A DNA stretch of 37,809 nt. Source: Shimia sediminis (lineage in GTDB: Bacteria; Pseudomonadota; Alphaproteobacteria; Rhodobacterales; Rhodobacteraceae). The position numbers and the translations under genes are program-made. The notes beneath the pieces were generated by a model, which was given only the letters and a program-made list of their open reading frames with translations, did not search any database and was not told where the DNA came from. The first letter of the stretch is position 1. Each line of letters starts with the position of its first letter. Of the stretch, positions 9,186-17,439 are shown piece after piece. The DNA lies in assembly GCF_003990645.1 (NCBI RefSeq), contig NZ_RYZK01000018.1, forward strand, positions 1 to 37,809, read 5' to 3'.

Positions 9186-10076
9186 TCATTCCGTACTAAA
9201 TTTGTCGCCTTTTTCCATAAGGTGAGGAGTGTACTCAAGCTTTTTCAATAGAGCCCGCAAAAATTCTGAATGCTGCCATTCAGCCAAAAATCGCTCAATA
9301 GTCTTTGCAGCGTCGCACGGTTGCAGACTTATCACTGTGCCCAGGTTCTGATCGTCGACGTATTCGGTCAACCCAGGAATATTTGTAACGGCAACGGGTG
9401 TTCCGTTTTCGTGGCTTGCATTTATTACGCCGCTTTGGGTGCAGGAGGTGTACGGGACCACAACCAGCCTAGCTTCCCTAATGAGATTCTCCAGGGTTTC
9501 ATCCCCAATGTACTCAGAAATAACGTCGAAATTTTCATTTTTCCTTAAATCACATCCCGCCGAGGCGACAACCACTGATAGGCCTGAGCTCTTTAATTCA
9601 CCGCTCAATTTTTCCATGAATGGGAAGTTTTTGTAAGGCTCGTTTCTTCCAAATGCCAGCACATAGTCCCGCCGTTGCCTCTCACAAAGTCTCTTCTCTG
9701 AAATTAGCAGCGGAAGATGAAAAACTGAATTATTGCTGCCGAGAGCCATGTCATATTGATACTTGCTATGAAAGTGCAATGGGAACAATCGTTCTACGAC
9801 ACGATTGTAAAGGCGGACCTGCCGTTCCTTAGGGCCGGGATGCGGCTCGTAGTCATGAATCGTCATTGTTACTTTGTTGAAGAACACGTATCGGAGTATG
9901 CAGGCGGCCAAGGCCTCTTTTATTCCCGCAGTTGTTACCAGAATTCTCTTGTTGAAAACTACTCGCCGGAGCCTCTTAACTCCCAGCGTCTCATAAATTC
10001 GACTATATTTTACGTGATCCGCGTTGGTGTTAAATGTTAGATGGAAATCGAAATCTTCCGGTCCACAGACATTCAT
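9186..10076 (-). CDS. Family 4-like glycosyltransferase (GT-B fold)
   Basis: The C-terminal half has the donor-binding pattern of GT4 enzymes: AFGRNEPYKNFPF at about 141-153, GDETLENLIREARLVVVPY at about 191-209, and a QSGVINASHENGTPV loop at 214-228 followed by TNIPGLTEYV. At 296 residues it is shorter than the usual 350-400, mainly in the N-terminal acceptor domain. It may therefore be an unusually compact member. The start ATG overlaps the stop of the acetyltransferase gene by 4 bases (ATGA), which indicates coupled translation. It probably adds a sugar of the repeat unit. The donor sugar is unknown. Confidence 0.75.
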   Translation of the reverse strand: MNVCGPEDFDFHLTFNTNADHVKYSRIYETLGVKRLRRVVFNKRILVTTAGIKEALAACILRYVFFNKVTMTIHDYEPHPGPKERQVRLYNRVVERLFPLHFHSKYQYDMALGSNNSVFHLPLLISEKRLCERQRRDYVLAFGRNEPYKNFPFMEKLSGELKSSGLSVVVASAGCDLRKNENFDVISEYIGDETLENLIREARLVVVPYTSCTQSGVINASHENGTPVAVTNIPGLTEYVDDQNLGTVISLQPCDAAKTIERFLAEWQHSEFLRALLKKLEYTPHLMEKGDKFSTE

Positions 10077-10723
10077 TGAAGTGGTCTCTCTTTTGATTGG
10101 TTCCGCTTCTGGTTGTCAACGGCCAAGCAAAGTTCCCTAGCCGATTCCGGAGTCAAAGGGCTTTCGAAAATGCGCCTGACTTTTTCCAAATCGCTACCCT
10201 CGAGATCCCACCAAGCCCGCCCAGCGAGAAGTGCGATTATCTTTTCCGAGAACCTCCATCGTAGAAAACGCGCGGGTGTCCCTGCAACAACTGCATAATC
10301 CGGTACTGACTTGGTAACGACCGATCCCGCACCGATAACGGCTCCGTTGCCGATACTCACTCCCGGAAGAACAATTACACTGTCACCAATCCAGACAGCA
10401 TTTCCAATAGTGACGCCGTCTTCAGATGTTCGCTTGGGTAAAGTCGTTGAATTCAACCAACTTTTCTGCGCTCGGTAGTTCATGTTTAAATAGCTATAGT
10501 CATGGTTCTCTGTACGCACGACTAATCGGCCACCAATCGCGCAGAGCTTTCCAATGCGACAACCGGCACCAAGAAAAGATGGATGGTTGATGTTTGTGTA
10601 CTGACCAACCGAGACGCCCCTCAAAATCTCAGAAGAAGGGTGAATAAAGCCTTTACCCCTATAAGCATGCGCAAGGCAAAATAGTATCGACCGTACACGG
10701 TTACGAAGAAGAAAAAACAGCAT
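10073..10723 (-). CDS. Hexapeptide-repeat O-acetyltransferase (CatB/LbH type)
   Basis: This is a left-handed beta-helix acyltransferase of the xenobiotic or polysaccharide acetyltransferase group. A short N-terminal hydrophobic stretch is followed by imperfect hexapeptide repeats at about 35-70 and a clear set at about 107-155 (GVTIGNAVWIGDSVIVLPG, IGNGAVIGAGSVV). H74 in the TENHDY loop is the probable catalytic histidine, and AGTPARFLRWRF closes the helix as in CatB and VatD relatives. It likely transfers acetyl from acetyl-CoA to a sugar of the repeat unit. The ATG start has AGGA close upstream. A 152-base gap separates it from the upstream epimerase gene. Confidence 0.8.
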   Translation of the reverse strand: MLFFLLRNRVRSILFCLAHAYRGKGFIHPSSEILRGVSVGQYTNINHPSFLGAGCRIGKLCAIGGRLVVRTENHDYSYLNMNYRAQKSWLNSTTLPKRTSEDGVTIGNAVWIGDSVIVLPGVSIGNGAVIGAGSVVTKSVPDYAVVAGTPARFLRWRFSEKIIALLAGRAWWDLEGSDLEKVRRIFESPLTPESARELCLAVDNQKRNQSKERPLQ

Positions 10724-10875
10724 TCGTCCTACTCATTTTAGAATCGGAGTTTTTTGGGGTTGACCATGAACGCTCGTGTTCAACCTATTACTTTGAAAAT
10801 TTTCGCCCACCAGAAAAGACATCGTTTACGTTATTGCCAAAAAACTCAAATCCAAATGCTCTTTAAGCGACATGG

Positions 10876-11871
10876 CTACTCGGTGTAGAAAATTTCTCGT
10901 TTTGGATTTGGCGCAACAAATTCGCTATGGAGAGTGCGTTTGATACCTTCTTGAAGCGTAAATGGAGGCTCAAACCCATCAAGGTCAGCTTTTGCGGAGG
11001 CGAAGGATGTAGAAGAACAGAACTTCTTCACGCGAATTGAACTAAGGGGAAGTTTCTTGCCCGTAATCTTTGTAATACCGTCGGCAATGTAGCCTAAAAT
11101 CAAGCCAACCCAATACGGTAGGCGTGGGCCAACGTTATCTTGACCCTTAAGTAACTTTCTAACTTGTCGCACAAGAGTGTTCATTTCCAAGTCAGGCGTG
11201 TCAACGTAGTTGTAAACCGCATATTTTTTTTTGGATTCGAGACACTTTTCAAGAAATGAGACTATGTTCCCGATGTATGCCATTGATTTTCGGTTTTTCC
11301 CAGATCCTACCATCACGAATTTCCCAGAGGAAATTTGGTTCAATAGATTGTACACATTTCCTCTATTCCCTTCACCGAAGATCACCGTTGGGCGCACAAT
11401 TAGCAATTCATGATCGCCCTCAGCTTGCCATGAACGCAATGTTTCTTCGGCTTGGTACTTGGTCATGCCATACTCATTAAAGGGGTTAATCTTTCCGCTC
11501 TCGCTTGTACCAGGCTCAGCAAAGCCATAAACCGCCACCGAGCTTGTGAAAACAATTTTATTGATGCCCTTGTCGACACAGACTTCGGCTATATTAGCAG
11601 CGCCATCGACGTTTGTTCGGTAGTATTCGGTCTTGTCGCGGACGTCGTCTCTGTGAACGGCCGCCAAGTTTACGACAACGTTACCACTAATTGTTTGGCG
11701 CAGGCTTTCGATGTCTCGCACATCACCAGTTTTGCACTTCTCGGGGAAGCGAAGGCTTTTCTTGATGTCGATAATTTCGAAAGGGATTTGCCGGTCAAAA
11801 AGTTTCTGACACAAATTCGTGCCGACAAACCCTGCTCCTCCGATTACGGTAATTCTTGGTTGGTCTTCCAT
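10876..11871 (-). CDS. NAD-dependent sugar-nucleotide epimerase/dehydratase (extended SDR)
   Basis: This extended short-chain dehydrogenase of 331 residues begins with the NAD-binding motif GGAGFVG at 11-17. FTSSVAVYG at about 108-116 supplies the catalytic serine, and Y134-x3-K138 (YGMTK) supplies the catalytic pair. RPTVIFGEGNRGNVYNL follows in the substrate-binding part. It probably converts a UDP-sugar, for example a 4-epimerisation, for use by the glycosyltransferases. The exact reaction cannot be read, and a reductase or dehydratase role remains possible. The ATG has GGAGG 8 bases upstream, which fixes the start well. It lies 122 bases downstream of galU. Confidence 0.75.
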   Translation of the reverse strand: MEDQPRITVIGGAGFVGTNLCQKLFDRQIPFEIIDIKKSLRFPEKCKTGDVRDIESLRQTISGNVVVNLAAVHRDDVRDKTEYYRTNVDGAANIAEVCVDKGINKIVFTSSVAVYGFAEPGTSESGKINPFNEYGMTKYQAEETLRSWQAEGDHELLIVRPTVIFGEGNRGNVYNLLNQISSGKFVMVGSGKNRKSMAYIGNIVSFLEKCLESKKKYAVYNYVDTPDLEMNTLVRQVRKLLKGQDNVGPRLPYWVGLILGYIADGITKITGKKLPLSSIRVKKFCSSTSFASAKADLDGFEPPFTLQEGIKRTLHSEFVAPNPKREIFYTE

Positions 11872-11993
11872 TACGACAGCCTCCGAATTGCATTATGATT
11901 GGCCGAAAATCGTGTGCCGGTTCTGAAATCTTGCTGAATGACTGGGTTCGTGAACTTCTGCTTGGAACGAAATCGGCAACGCGTTTCCTTTAG

Positions 11994-12911
11994 TTAAAAT
12001 TGATTGGAAAGTACTTTGTTTTTTTTGCGGTCCGATAGTCTTTCAGAGATTAGTTTTGTGAACGGTTCGTTGTACTCCGGGTGCTCCAACGCAAAATCCA
12101 CAATTGCCTCGAGATAGCCGAACTTTGATCCACAATCATATCGCCGCCCTATCAACCTGACCGCATCCACCCTGCCATTTTTTGCTTCTGCGTTAATCGC
12201 GTCGGTAAGCTGGATTTCTCCCCCCACGCCAGGTTTAATCTCGCGCAAATGGTTGAAAATACTCGGTTCAAACACATATCGCCCTACTGCGGCGAAGTCG
12301 GATGGAGCTTCGGTGGGGTCGGGTTTTTCGACGATCCCCGTGATAGGAATCGGGCCGTCGCCAATGTTGGAAGCCGGATTAATGACGCCGTAATTGCTGA
12401 TCTGGTCAGATTCGACAGATAAAACTGACAAGGCAACTTTGCCGGTGCCTTCATAGTGGCGCACCAGCTCTTCTGTGGGCTTCGGCGCGCCTGACATGAA
12501 GTCGTCAGGTAACAAAACGGCAAACGGCTCGCGCCCAACTGCCGGCTCAGCACAAAGCACCGCGTGCCCCAGCCCAAGCGCTTCGGCTTGTCGCACGAAA
12601 ATGCAATTCACTCCAGGAGGTGTGATATCTTGCAGCATCTCGACGAGATCCGTTTTTCCTTTCTTGAGCAATGTCGCCTCAAGCTCGGGATTACCGTCAA
12701 AATGATCCTCGATGGCGCGCTTCGTCCTGCCTGTGACAAAGATCAGATCCGTTATGCCCGCTTCAATCGCCTCTTCAACCGCAAATTGGATGATCGGCTT
12801 GTCGAGAATCGGCAAAAGCTCTTTCGGCATAGCCTTGGTCGCCGGAAGAAAACGTGTGCCAAGCCCAGCAACGGGAAATACGGCTTTGCGAATTGTTCGA
12901 CTAAATTCCAT
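11994..12911 (-). CDS. galU: UTP--glucose-1-phosphate uridylyltransferase GalU
   Basis: This enzyme makes UDP-glucose from glucose-1-phosphate and UTP, the substrate for Ugd and for glucosylation. The nucleotide-binding signature PVAGLGTRFLPATKAMPKEL is at about 13-32, with PIIQFAVEEAIEAGI, AEALGLGHAVLCAEP and GIVEKPDP further along, all typical of bacterial GalU. The 305-residue length is normal. It starts 19 bases after the stop of the MarR-type regulator gene, so both are probably on one transcript at the head of the cluster. Confidence 0.93.
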   Translation of the reverse strand: MEFSRTIRKAVFPVAGLGTRFLPATKAMPKELLPILDKPIIQFAVEEAIEAGITDLIFVTGRTKRAIEDHFDGNPELEATLLKKGKTDLVEMLQDITPPGVNCIFVRQAEALGLGHAVLCAEPAVGREPFAVLLPDDFMSGAPKPTEELVRHYEGTGKVALSVLSVESDQISNYGVINPASNIGDGPIPITGIVEKPDPTEAPSDFAAVGRYVFEPSIFNHLREIKPGVGGEIQLTDAINAEAKNGRVDAVRLIGRRYDCGSKFGYLEAIVDFALEHPEYNEPFTKLISERLSDRKKNKVLSNQF

Positions 12912-12930
12912 TTAATGATTCTCTCTAATA

Positions 12931-13296
12931 CTATTTAGGTCTGCTGGGGCTGGCTTCACCCTTCTCCAACTCCGCCTCAAGCCGCACGATCTCGTCTGAA
13001 AGCGCCTCAAATTCCACCCGTTTGCGCCGCAAGAACCGAGCTGTCAGCCACATTTTTTCTCGCATACCGCGTGGTGTCAGCACATACGCATAACGCCCTT
13101 TGTGCTGCGAGGCGGTAAAATTGCTGAGCTTCACCATCCCCTTTTGCACCAACGCTTTCAGCATGTAATAGGCGGTACCGTTGGAAATCCCGACAGCATC
13201 TGCCAGCTGGCGGGTGCTCATTTCCGGATTTTCTTCCAAAAGACGGAGGATCTGGAAGCGGGTGTCTTCCTGCTGTTCTGCGCGGCGGCTGACCAT
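12931..13296 (-). CDS. MarR-type winged-helix regulator of the EPS-associated family
   Basis: This 121-residue protein has a winged helix at about residues 14-75 (RFQILRLLEEN, STRQLADAVGISNGTAYYMLKAL) and a wing ending YVLTPRGMREK. A C-terminal coiled-coil helix (about 80-115) probably dimerises it. It matches the small EPS-associated MarR family usually found at the edge of exopolysaccharide loci in proteobacteria. Being the first gene of the leftward cluster, directly before galU, it may autoregulate or control the whole set. No ribosome-binding site is obvious before the ATG. The operator sequence is not known. Confidence 0.8.
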   Translation of the reverse strand: MVSRRAEQQEDTRFQILRLLEENPEMSTRQLADAVGISNGTAYYMLKALVQKGMVKLSNFTASQHKGRYAYVLTPRGMREKMWLTARFLRRKRVEFEALSDEIVRLEAELEKGEASPSRPK

Positions 13297-13590
13297 CAGA
13301 GCGTTATTACCACGGCTACCGCACCGAAGCTCGCTTTGAGGGGAGGTTCGAAAAAGGCTTCATTCAAATTCATACGACGCTTAATCATGGGCGCTCAAGT
13401 TTGAACGATAAGATGTCAATGGAAAGAGGGCAAGGAGTAAATTTCGGGAAACTATCGGTTTGAGGGGGTTGTCGTCAGCTCAATAATATCAGATCTGAAT
13501 GGTTCAAAAGGCCTTTTTTTGGCGATCAGTTGTTAAATCGCAAAGTGGACTTAATTTGCCTTGGCAATTCGCGAATTCTTAGAGCGAAGT
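13297..13590. other. Leader region upstream of the polysaccharide cluster, no gene
   Basis: No coding sequence is supported here. The stretch is more AT-rich than its surroundings and should contain the promoter of the leftward cluster. A TTGACA-like box on the minus strand lies at 13414-13419, but no convincing -10 box sits at the right spacing. A perfect 12-bp palindrome (AAAAGGCCTTTT) followed by more T lies near 13505-13520. Its role is unclear. Confidence 0.35.
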
Positions 13591-13735
13591 CAACTGAAAT
13601 CGACTGCCCTCCTGGGTCCTACGCTCGGCAAAATGTGAGCGATAGCGTCCATTATCATTCCCATCACCGGCTTAATTCGCCTGTTCGGATTCTTGAGGAT
13701 AACGGTGAAACGGTTGACCCGCTCAACTAATGACG
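13591..13735 (-). pseudogene. IS30-family transposase fragment (diverged, short)
   Basis: Reading leftward from about 13733, one frame gives SLVERVNRFTVILKNPNRR followed by a KPVMGMIMDAIA-like segment. This is nearly the same as the start of the larger fragment at 13787-14225 (SLVERVSRFTVILKNPNKR, KPVIGKIMDAIR). Homology fades after about 13620 (LPSVGPRRAVDF) and the frame stops before the catalytic DRGTEF region is complete. It is a second, separate copy of the start of the catalytic domain, with no intact ends visible. Confidence 0.6.
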
Positions 13736-13786
13736 CCTGTGAGCGATATCTGAACCGCGACTCTTGTTGTCTTCAGGGTAGGGGTC

Positions 13787-14225
13787 TCACCGCAATTCCT
13801 CCATCACCTTTTCGCGAAACACCTCTGCTGGCGTCTTCCATCCCAGGCACTTGCGGGGCGTGTTGTTGAGACGGTCGCAGATCATTTTCATGTCGTGATC
13901 TTTCATCGATCTAATGTCACGCGTGCGGGGCAGCCATCTTCGAAGACGTCGATTTGTGTTCTCGACAGTGCCTTTCTGCCACGGTGAAGACGGGTCACAG
14001 AACCAGGTCTGCGTTCCGATCTCGGCTTGAAGGTGCGGCCAGCTGACGAACTCGGTGCCTCGGTCGAATGTGATGGATTTCCGGGCTGCTAAAGGGAGAT
14101 CTCGGATAGCGTCCATGATCTTTCCTATCACAGGCTTTGTTCGCTTGTTGGGATTCTTGAGGATGACGGTGAAGCGGCTGACCCGCTCGACTAATGACGT
14201 CACATTTGACTGCCCAACGATCTCT
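13787..14225 (-). pseudogene. IS30-family transposase, C-terminal catalytic fragment
   Basis: This is the C-terminal half of an IS30-type DDE transposase. The open frame from ATG 14203 is 138 residues, and homology continues upstream to about 14225 (GQSNVTSLVERV). It contains TFDRGTEF (second acidic residue), FCDPSSPWQKGTVENTNRRL with the catalytic glutamate, and the family ending LNNTPRKCLGWKTPAEVF. The N-terminal DNA-binding half and the first catalytic aspartate are missing, so it cannot be active. The truncated end lies against the 3' end of the tauE-like gene, suggesting that the insertion and later deletion removed flanking sequence. Confidence 0.82.
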
Positions 14226-14245
14226 GCAACGACGGGCTGATTTGG

Positions 14246-15063
14246 TTACGCAAATACATCTGCCATCATTCTGGAGATGACAACCAGAAGAAAGATGCCG
14301 AATGTGATCTCCAGCTTTCGGGAAGATAGTTTGTGCGCAAATCGAGCGCCAAAAGGTGCGGCCAACATCGAAAACGGTATGACCAGTGCCGCACCCAGCA
14401 GGTGCACATCACATAGCCCAATGTCCAAGGCGGCAGTGTTTCCAGCCCCCATCCGGCGTAGATATAGCCAAGCGTTGCCGGAATAGCGATCAGTACGCCC
14501 AAGCCGGCGGATGTTGCCACGGCTTGATGGATTGACTGGCCAAAGCTGGTCATGAAGAGGTTGTTCAGATTGCCGCCGCCAATCCCCATGAACGTAGACA
14601 GAAAACCAATACCAAACCCCACACCATTGGTGACAGGGCGCGACGGTAGATGGTCGCTCAGCGTCCAGCTTGCGCGGTTGAACAGCATCTTGACCGCGAT
14701 AAGCAGTGCGACGGCGGCAAAAATCACGCGCAGAACATTACCTGAAACACCGCCCACAATCAGTGAAGCTACAACAACACCGAGCGGCACCCAGAACATC
14801 CAGGCCTTCAGCAATTCGGCATTGCCCGCCCCTTGGCTGCGATGTGACAGAAAGGATCGGACTGCGGTGGGAATGATGATTGCCAGTGACGTGCCCACCG
14901 CCATATGCGCGACGACATCGGGGTTCACATTCAGATATGGAAAAACGGTAATCAGGATTGGCACCAATATTGCACCGCCGCCAATGCCAAACAGCCCGGC
15001 AAGAAACCCGGCCAGGATTCCAGCCAGCCCGAGCCCTAGCGCAAGGATGAGAAACTCAGCCAT
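14246..15063 (-). pseudogene. TauE/SafE-family permease, frameshifted near the 3' end
   Basis: This is a membrane protein of the TauE/SafE (sulfite or organosulfonate exporter) family. The first 220 residues contain the two family repeats with glycine-rich motifs GLFGIGGGAILVP (about 24-36) and STFMGIGGGNLNN (about 155-167). In the starting frame the last 40 residues become Cys/Trp/Arg-rich and non-hydrophobic, ending at 14266. The expected ending (HLLGAALVIPFSMLAAPFG, then GARFAHKL) lies in the next frame and stops at 14246. Adding one A near 14409 (GTGATG to GTGAATG) restores a normal protein. This is either a real recent mutation or a sequence error. It is the last gene of the M24-TRAP-Usp operon. 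Confidence 0.75.
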
Positions 15064-15092
15064 TCAGATCATATCCACGTTGAACAATTGAT

Positions 15093-15530
15093 TTACGCCT
15101 TGCCTTTGTCGCGCACGACCAGGACTGAGCATTCGGCATGCCGCACGATCCGCGCCGCCTTGGGGCCCAGCAGGAAATCCCTTAGATCGGGGTTTTGCGA
15201 ACCGACGACGATGAGGTCGGCGTCTATATTTTTGGCGGCTTCAAGAACCTCGACATAGATATTACCGCTGCGCAGGTGGAATTGCACATCTGTGCCTTTT
15301 GGCAAATCCTCAGCAAGCGACTCCAGCGCCTTATGGCTTTCGGCCCGGTGGGCGTCTTCGAACCCATCGGGAATAAACTGCGCCAACGGGCTAAGTGCCT
15401 TTTGCTCCGGGACCACATGCATCAGGTGCAGGTGGGTAACGGGTTTTACCAGATCGCGGACCGCGGGGCACAGCATTGCCCAACAGTCTTTGTCTAGCAG
15501 GTCGATGGCGACCAGAATGTGCCGGGGCAT
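15093..15530 (-). CDS. Universal stress protein (UspA family)
   Basis: This 145-residue single Usp domain begins with HILVAIDLLDKDCW and ends with ADLIVVGSQNP, then LLGPKAARIVRHAECSVLVVRD, the usual UspA C-terminal strand. The ATP-binding glycine pattern of UspA is altered (GSQNPDLRDFLLGPKA in place of GSxGxxG-9x-GS), so nucleotide binding is uncertain. It starts 3 bases after dctM and has AAAGGA upstream. In Halomonas, a Usp protein (TeaD) is encoded with the TRAP transporter TeaABC and modulates it. A similar role in transporter control is inferred here from the arrangement. Confidence 0.85.
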   Translation of the reverse strand: MPRHILVAIDLLDKDCWAMLCPAVRDLVKPVTHLHLMHVVPEQKALSPLAQFIPDGFEDAHRAESHKALESLAEDLPKGTDVQFHLRSGNIYVEVLEAAKNIDADLIVVGSQNPDLRDFLLGPKAARIVRHAECSVLVVRDKGKA

Positions 15531-15533
15531 CTG

Positions 15534-16841
15534 TTATCCTTTCGACGTCAGGTATTCAGGCAGCCACAGCGCGATCTGCGGGAACACGGTCAGCAGAATG
15601 ACACCAACCACCATCAGCAGGAACATGGGTAGGGCCGAACGGGCAATGAAACCCAGATCGCGTCCGGTCATGCTTTGTACCAAGAACAGGTTAAACCCGA
15701 CGGGTGGCGTGATCATCGCCATCTCGGCGACCAGCACCACGAAGATGCCAAACCAGATCATGTCGATCCCGGCGCCACGTACCAAAGGTTCAACCACAGC
15801 CATTGTCAGAACGATGGACGATATCCCGTCAAGGAAGAACCCAAGCACCACGTAGAACAGAGTCAAAGCCGCAATCAGCATCCAGGGGCTGAGGCCCATA
15901 CCGCCGATCCACTCGGCCAGCGCGCGTGGCAAGCCGGTGAACCCCATCGCCAGTGTCAAAAAGGCCGAGCCCGCCACCAAAAGCATGATCATCGCCGTGG
16001 TTTTTGTGGCGCCCATCAAGCCGTCGATAAATTTATCCCAGTTTAACGACCCTTCCAGAATGGACAGCAGCAACGCGCCCAGAACGCCCAGAACGGCGGC
16101 CTCGGTCGGAGAGGCGACACCGGCGTAGATCGACCCGATAACAATCAGGATCAGGCCAACAACCGGGGCCAGTTGCAGTATGCCCCGCCCCCGTTCAGAC
16201 CATGAAGCGCGTTCCTCGCGCAAGGCGCGGCCAGCGGGGTTCAGCATACCCCAGATGATGATGTAGCCCATGAACAAAACGGCCAGCATCAGCCCGGGAA
16301 AAATCCCCGCCATGAACAGGCGCGTGATGGATTCCTGCGCTGTGACTCCATAGACAATCATGATGATTGAAGGCGGGATCAACAGGCCCAGCGTCGATGC
16401 GCCGGCCAGCGTGCCATAAGCCATATTGTCGGGATAGCTGCGCTTTTTCAGCTCGGGCACGGTGATCTTGCCAATGGTGGCCAGAGTGGCCGCAGACGAG
16501 CCCGAGATGGCAGCAAAGGTGGCACAGCCCACGATATTCACATGGATCAACCCGCCCGGCAGGTGACGCATCAGCGGTGACAACCCGTTGAACAACCCCT
16601 GGGATAATCTCGATCGGAACAGAATCTCGCCCATCCAGATAAACAACGGCAGCGAAGCAAGCCCCCAAAGCGCCGAATGACTCCAGACAGTGGTGGCCAG
16701 CGCGTCACCAACAGGGCGCGACGTAAACAGCGCCATTGCGATGAACCCGACCCCCATCAGGGCCAGCCCGATCCAGACGCCCAGGCTGAGCAACCCCAAA
16801 AGAGCGACGACCATTAATATGGCAAGTGTTGTTTCGGTCAT
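15534..16841 (-). CDS. dctM: TRAP transporter large permease (DctM family)
   Basis: This 435-residue protein has about a dozen hydrophobic segments and is the ion-coupled channel subunit of a tripartite ATP-independent periplasmic transporter. DctM-type motifs include the early GATASSA-like region GSSAATLATIGKITVPEL, SYPDNMAYGTLAGASTLGLLIPPSI, ASPTEAAVLG and ITPPVGFNLF. It starts 3 bases after the dctQ stop and is followed 3 bases later by the usp gene, so dctQ, dctM and usp are tightly packed. The substrate is set mainly by the DctP protein. Confidence 0.92.
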   Translation of the reverse strand: MTETTLAILMVVALLGLLSLGVWIGLALMGVGFIAMALFTSRPVGDALATTVWSHSALWGLASLPLFIWMGEILFRSRLSQGLFNGLSPLMRHLPGGLIHVNIVGCATFAAISGSSAATLATIGKITVPELKKRSYPDNMAYGTLAGASTLGLLIPPSIIMIVYGVTAQESITRLFMAGIFPGLMLAVLFMGYIIIWGMLNPAGRALREERASWSERGRGILQLAPVVGLILIVIGSIYAGVASPTEAAVLGVLGALLLSILEGSLNWDKFIDGLMGATKTTAMIMLLVAGSAFLTLAMGFTGLPRALAEWIGGMGLSPWMLIAALTLFYVVLGFFLDGISSIVLTMAVVEPLVRGAGIDMIWFGIFVVLVAEMAMITPPVGFNLFLVQSMTGRDLGFIARSALPMFLLMVVGVILLTVFPQIALWLPEYLTSKG

Positions 16842-16844
16842 CAG

Positions 16845-17372
16845 TTATTCCCAGCTTTCGGATTTGTGTTCAGCCGCAAGACCCTGAAGGTTGCGCCGGA
16901 TCAGCGCGCGTATGAACGCTAGCACCAGTACAAATGCAAACAGACAGAACCCAAGGGCAAAGGGGGCCTGTGGGATCCAGATCAGAATTTCATCCGAGCC
17001 GTCGCTGCGATCCTCATACAGCCAGGAAGTATGGGCCATCCGCACTAGATAATAGGCCAGATACGTGGTCATCACAGCCGAGAGAGCGAGCACCAGTACC
17101 TCAAGCACATAGCGTGGCCCCGAGCGCAGCTGATCAATGATCATCTCGACCCGGATATGTCCATGCTGGCCAAAGGTATAGGCCATGCCCATCGCACCTG
17201 CAGAGGCCAAACAGTAGGCCGCATAATCAGTCAGTCCCGGGACGTAGACGCCAATCGCACGGCTGATCACACTGGTGACGACAAGGCCAGTAAGGACGAT
17301 TATCGCCACGGCCGCCAGCGCACCGCACAAGCGGCTGATGACATCAATGCTGCGCCCTAAAAGGTCTTGCAT
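16845..17372 (-). CDS. dctQ: TRAP transporter small permease (DctQ family)
   Basis: This 175-residue protein has four predicted transmembrane segments. It is the small membrane subunit that pairs with DctM and docks the solute-loaded DctP. The DctQ pattern FGQHGHIRVEMIIDQL lies in the second cytoplasmic or helix-end region. It follows dctP by 67 bases and precedes dctM by 3 bases. Nothing unusual is seen. Confidence 0.9.
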   Translation of the reverse strand: MQDLLGRSIDVISRLCGALAAVAIIVLTGLVVTSVISRAIGVYVPGLTDYAAYCLASAGAMGMAYTFGQHGHIRVEMIIDQLRSGPRYVLEVLVLALSAVMTTYLAYYLVRMAHTSWLYEDRSDGSDEILIWIPQAPFALGFCLFAFVLVLAFIRALIRRNLQGLAAEHKSESWE

Positions 17373-17439
17373 GTTTCCCTCCGGCCCTTAAGTGCAGGGT
17401 AGCCGGGGCCGCCCTGCCAGTGGTGTTGAAACCGTCTGG

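Noticed and set aside
10758-10785. Imperfect inverted repeat (GGTTGA ... TCAACC) between acetyltransferase and epimerase genes
   Set aside because: The adjacent homopolymer run is on the wrong side for a terminator of the leftward transcript, and the stem has three mismatches.
13530-13730. 66-codon plus-strand frame upstream of the polysaccharide cluster
   Set aside because: It runs antisense through the short IS30 fragment and has no features of its own.
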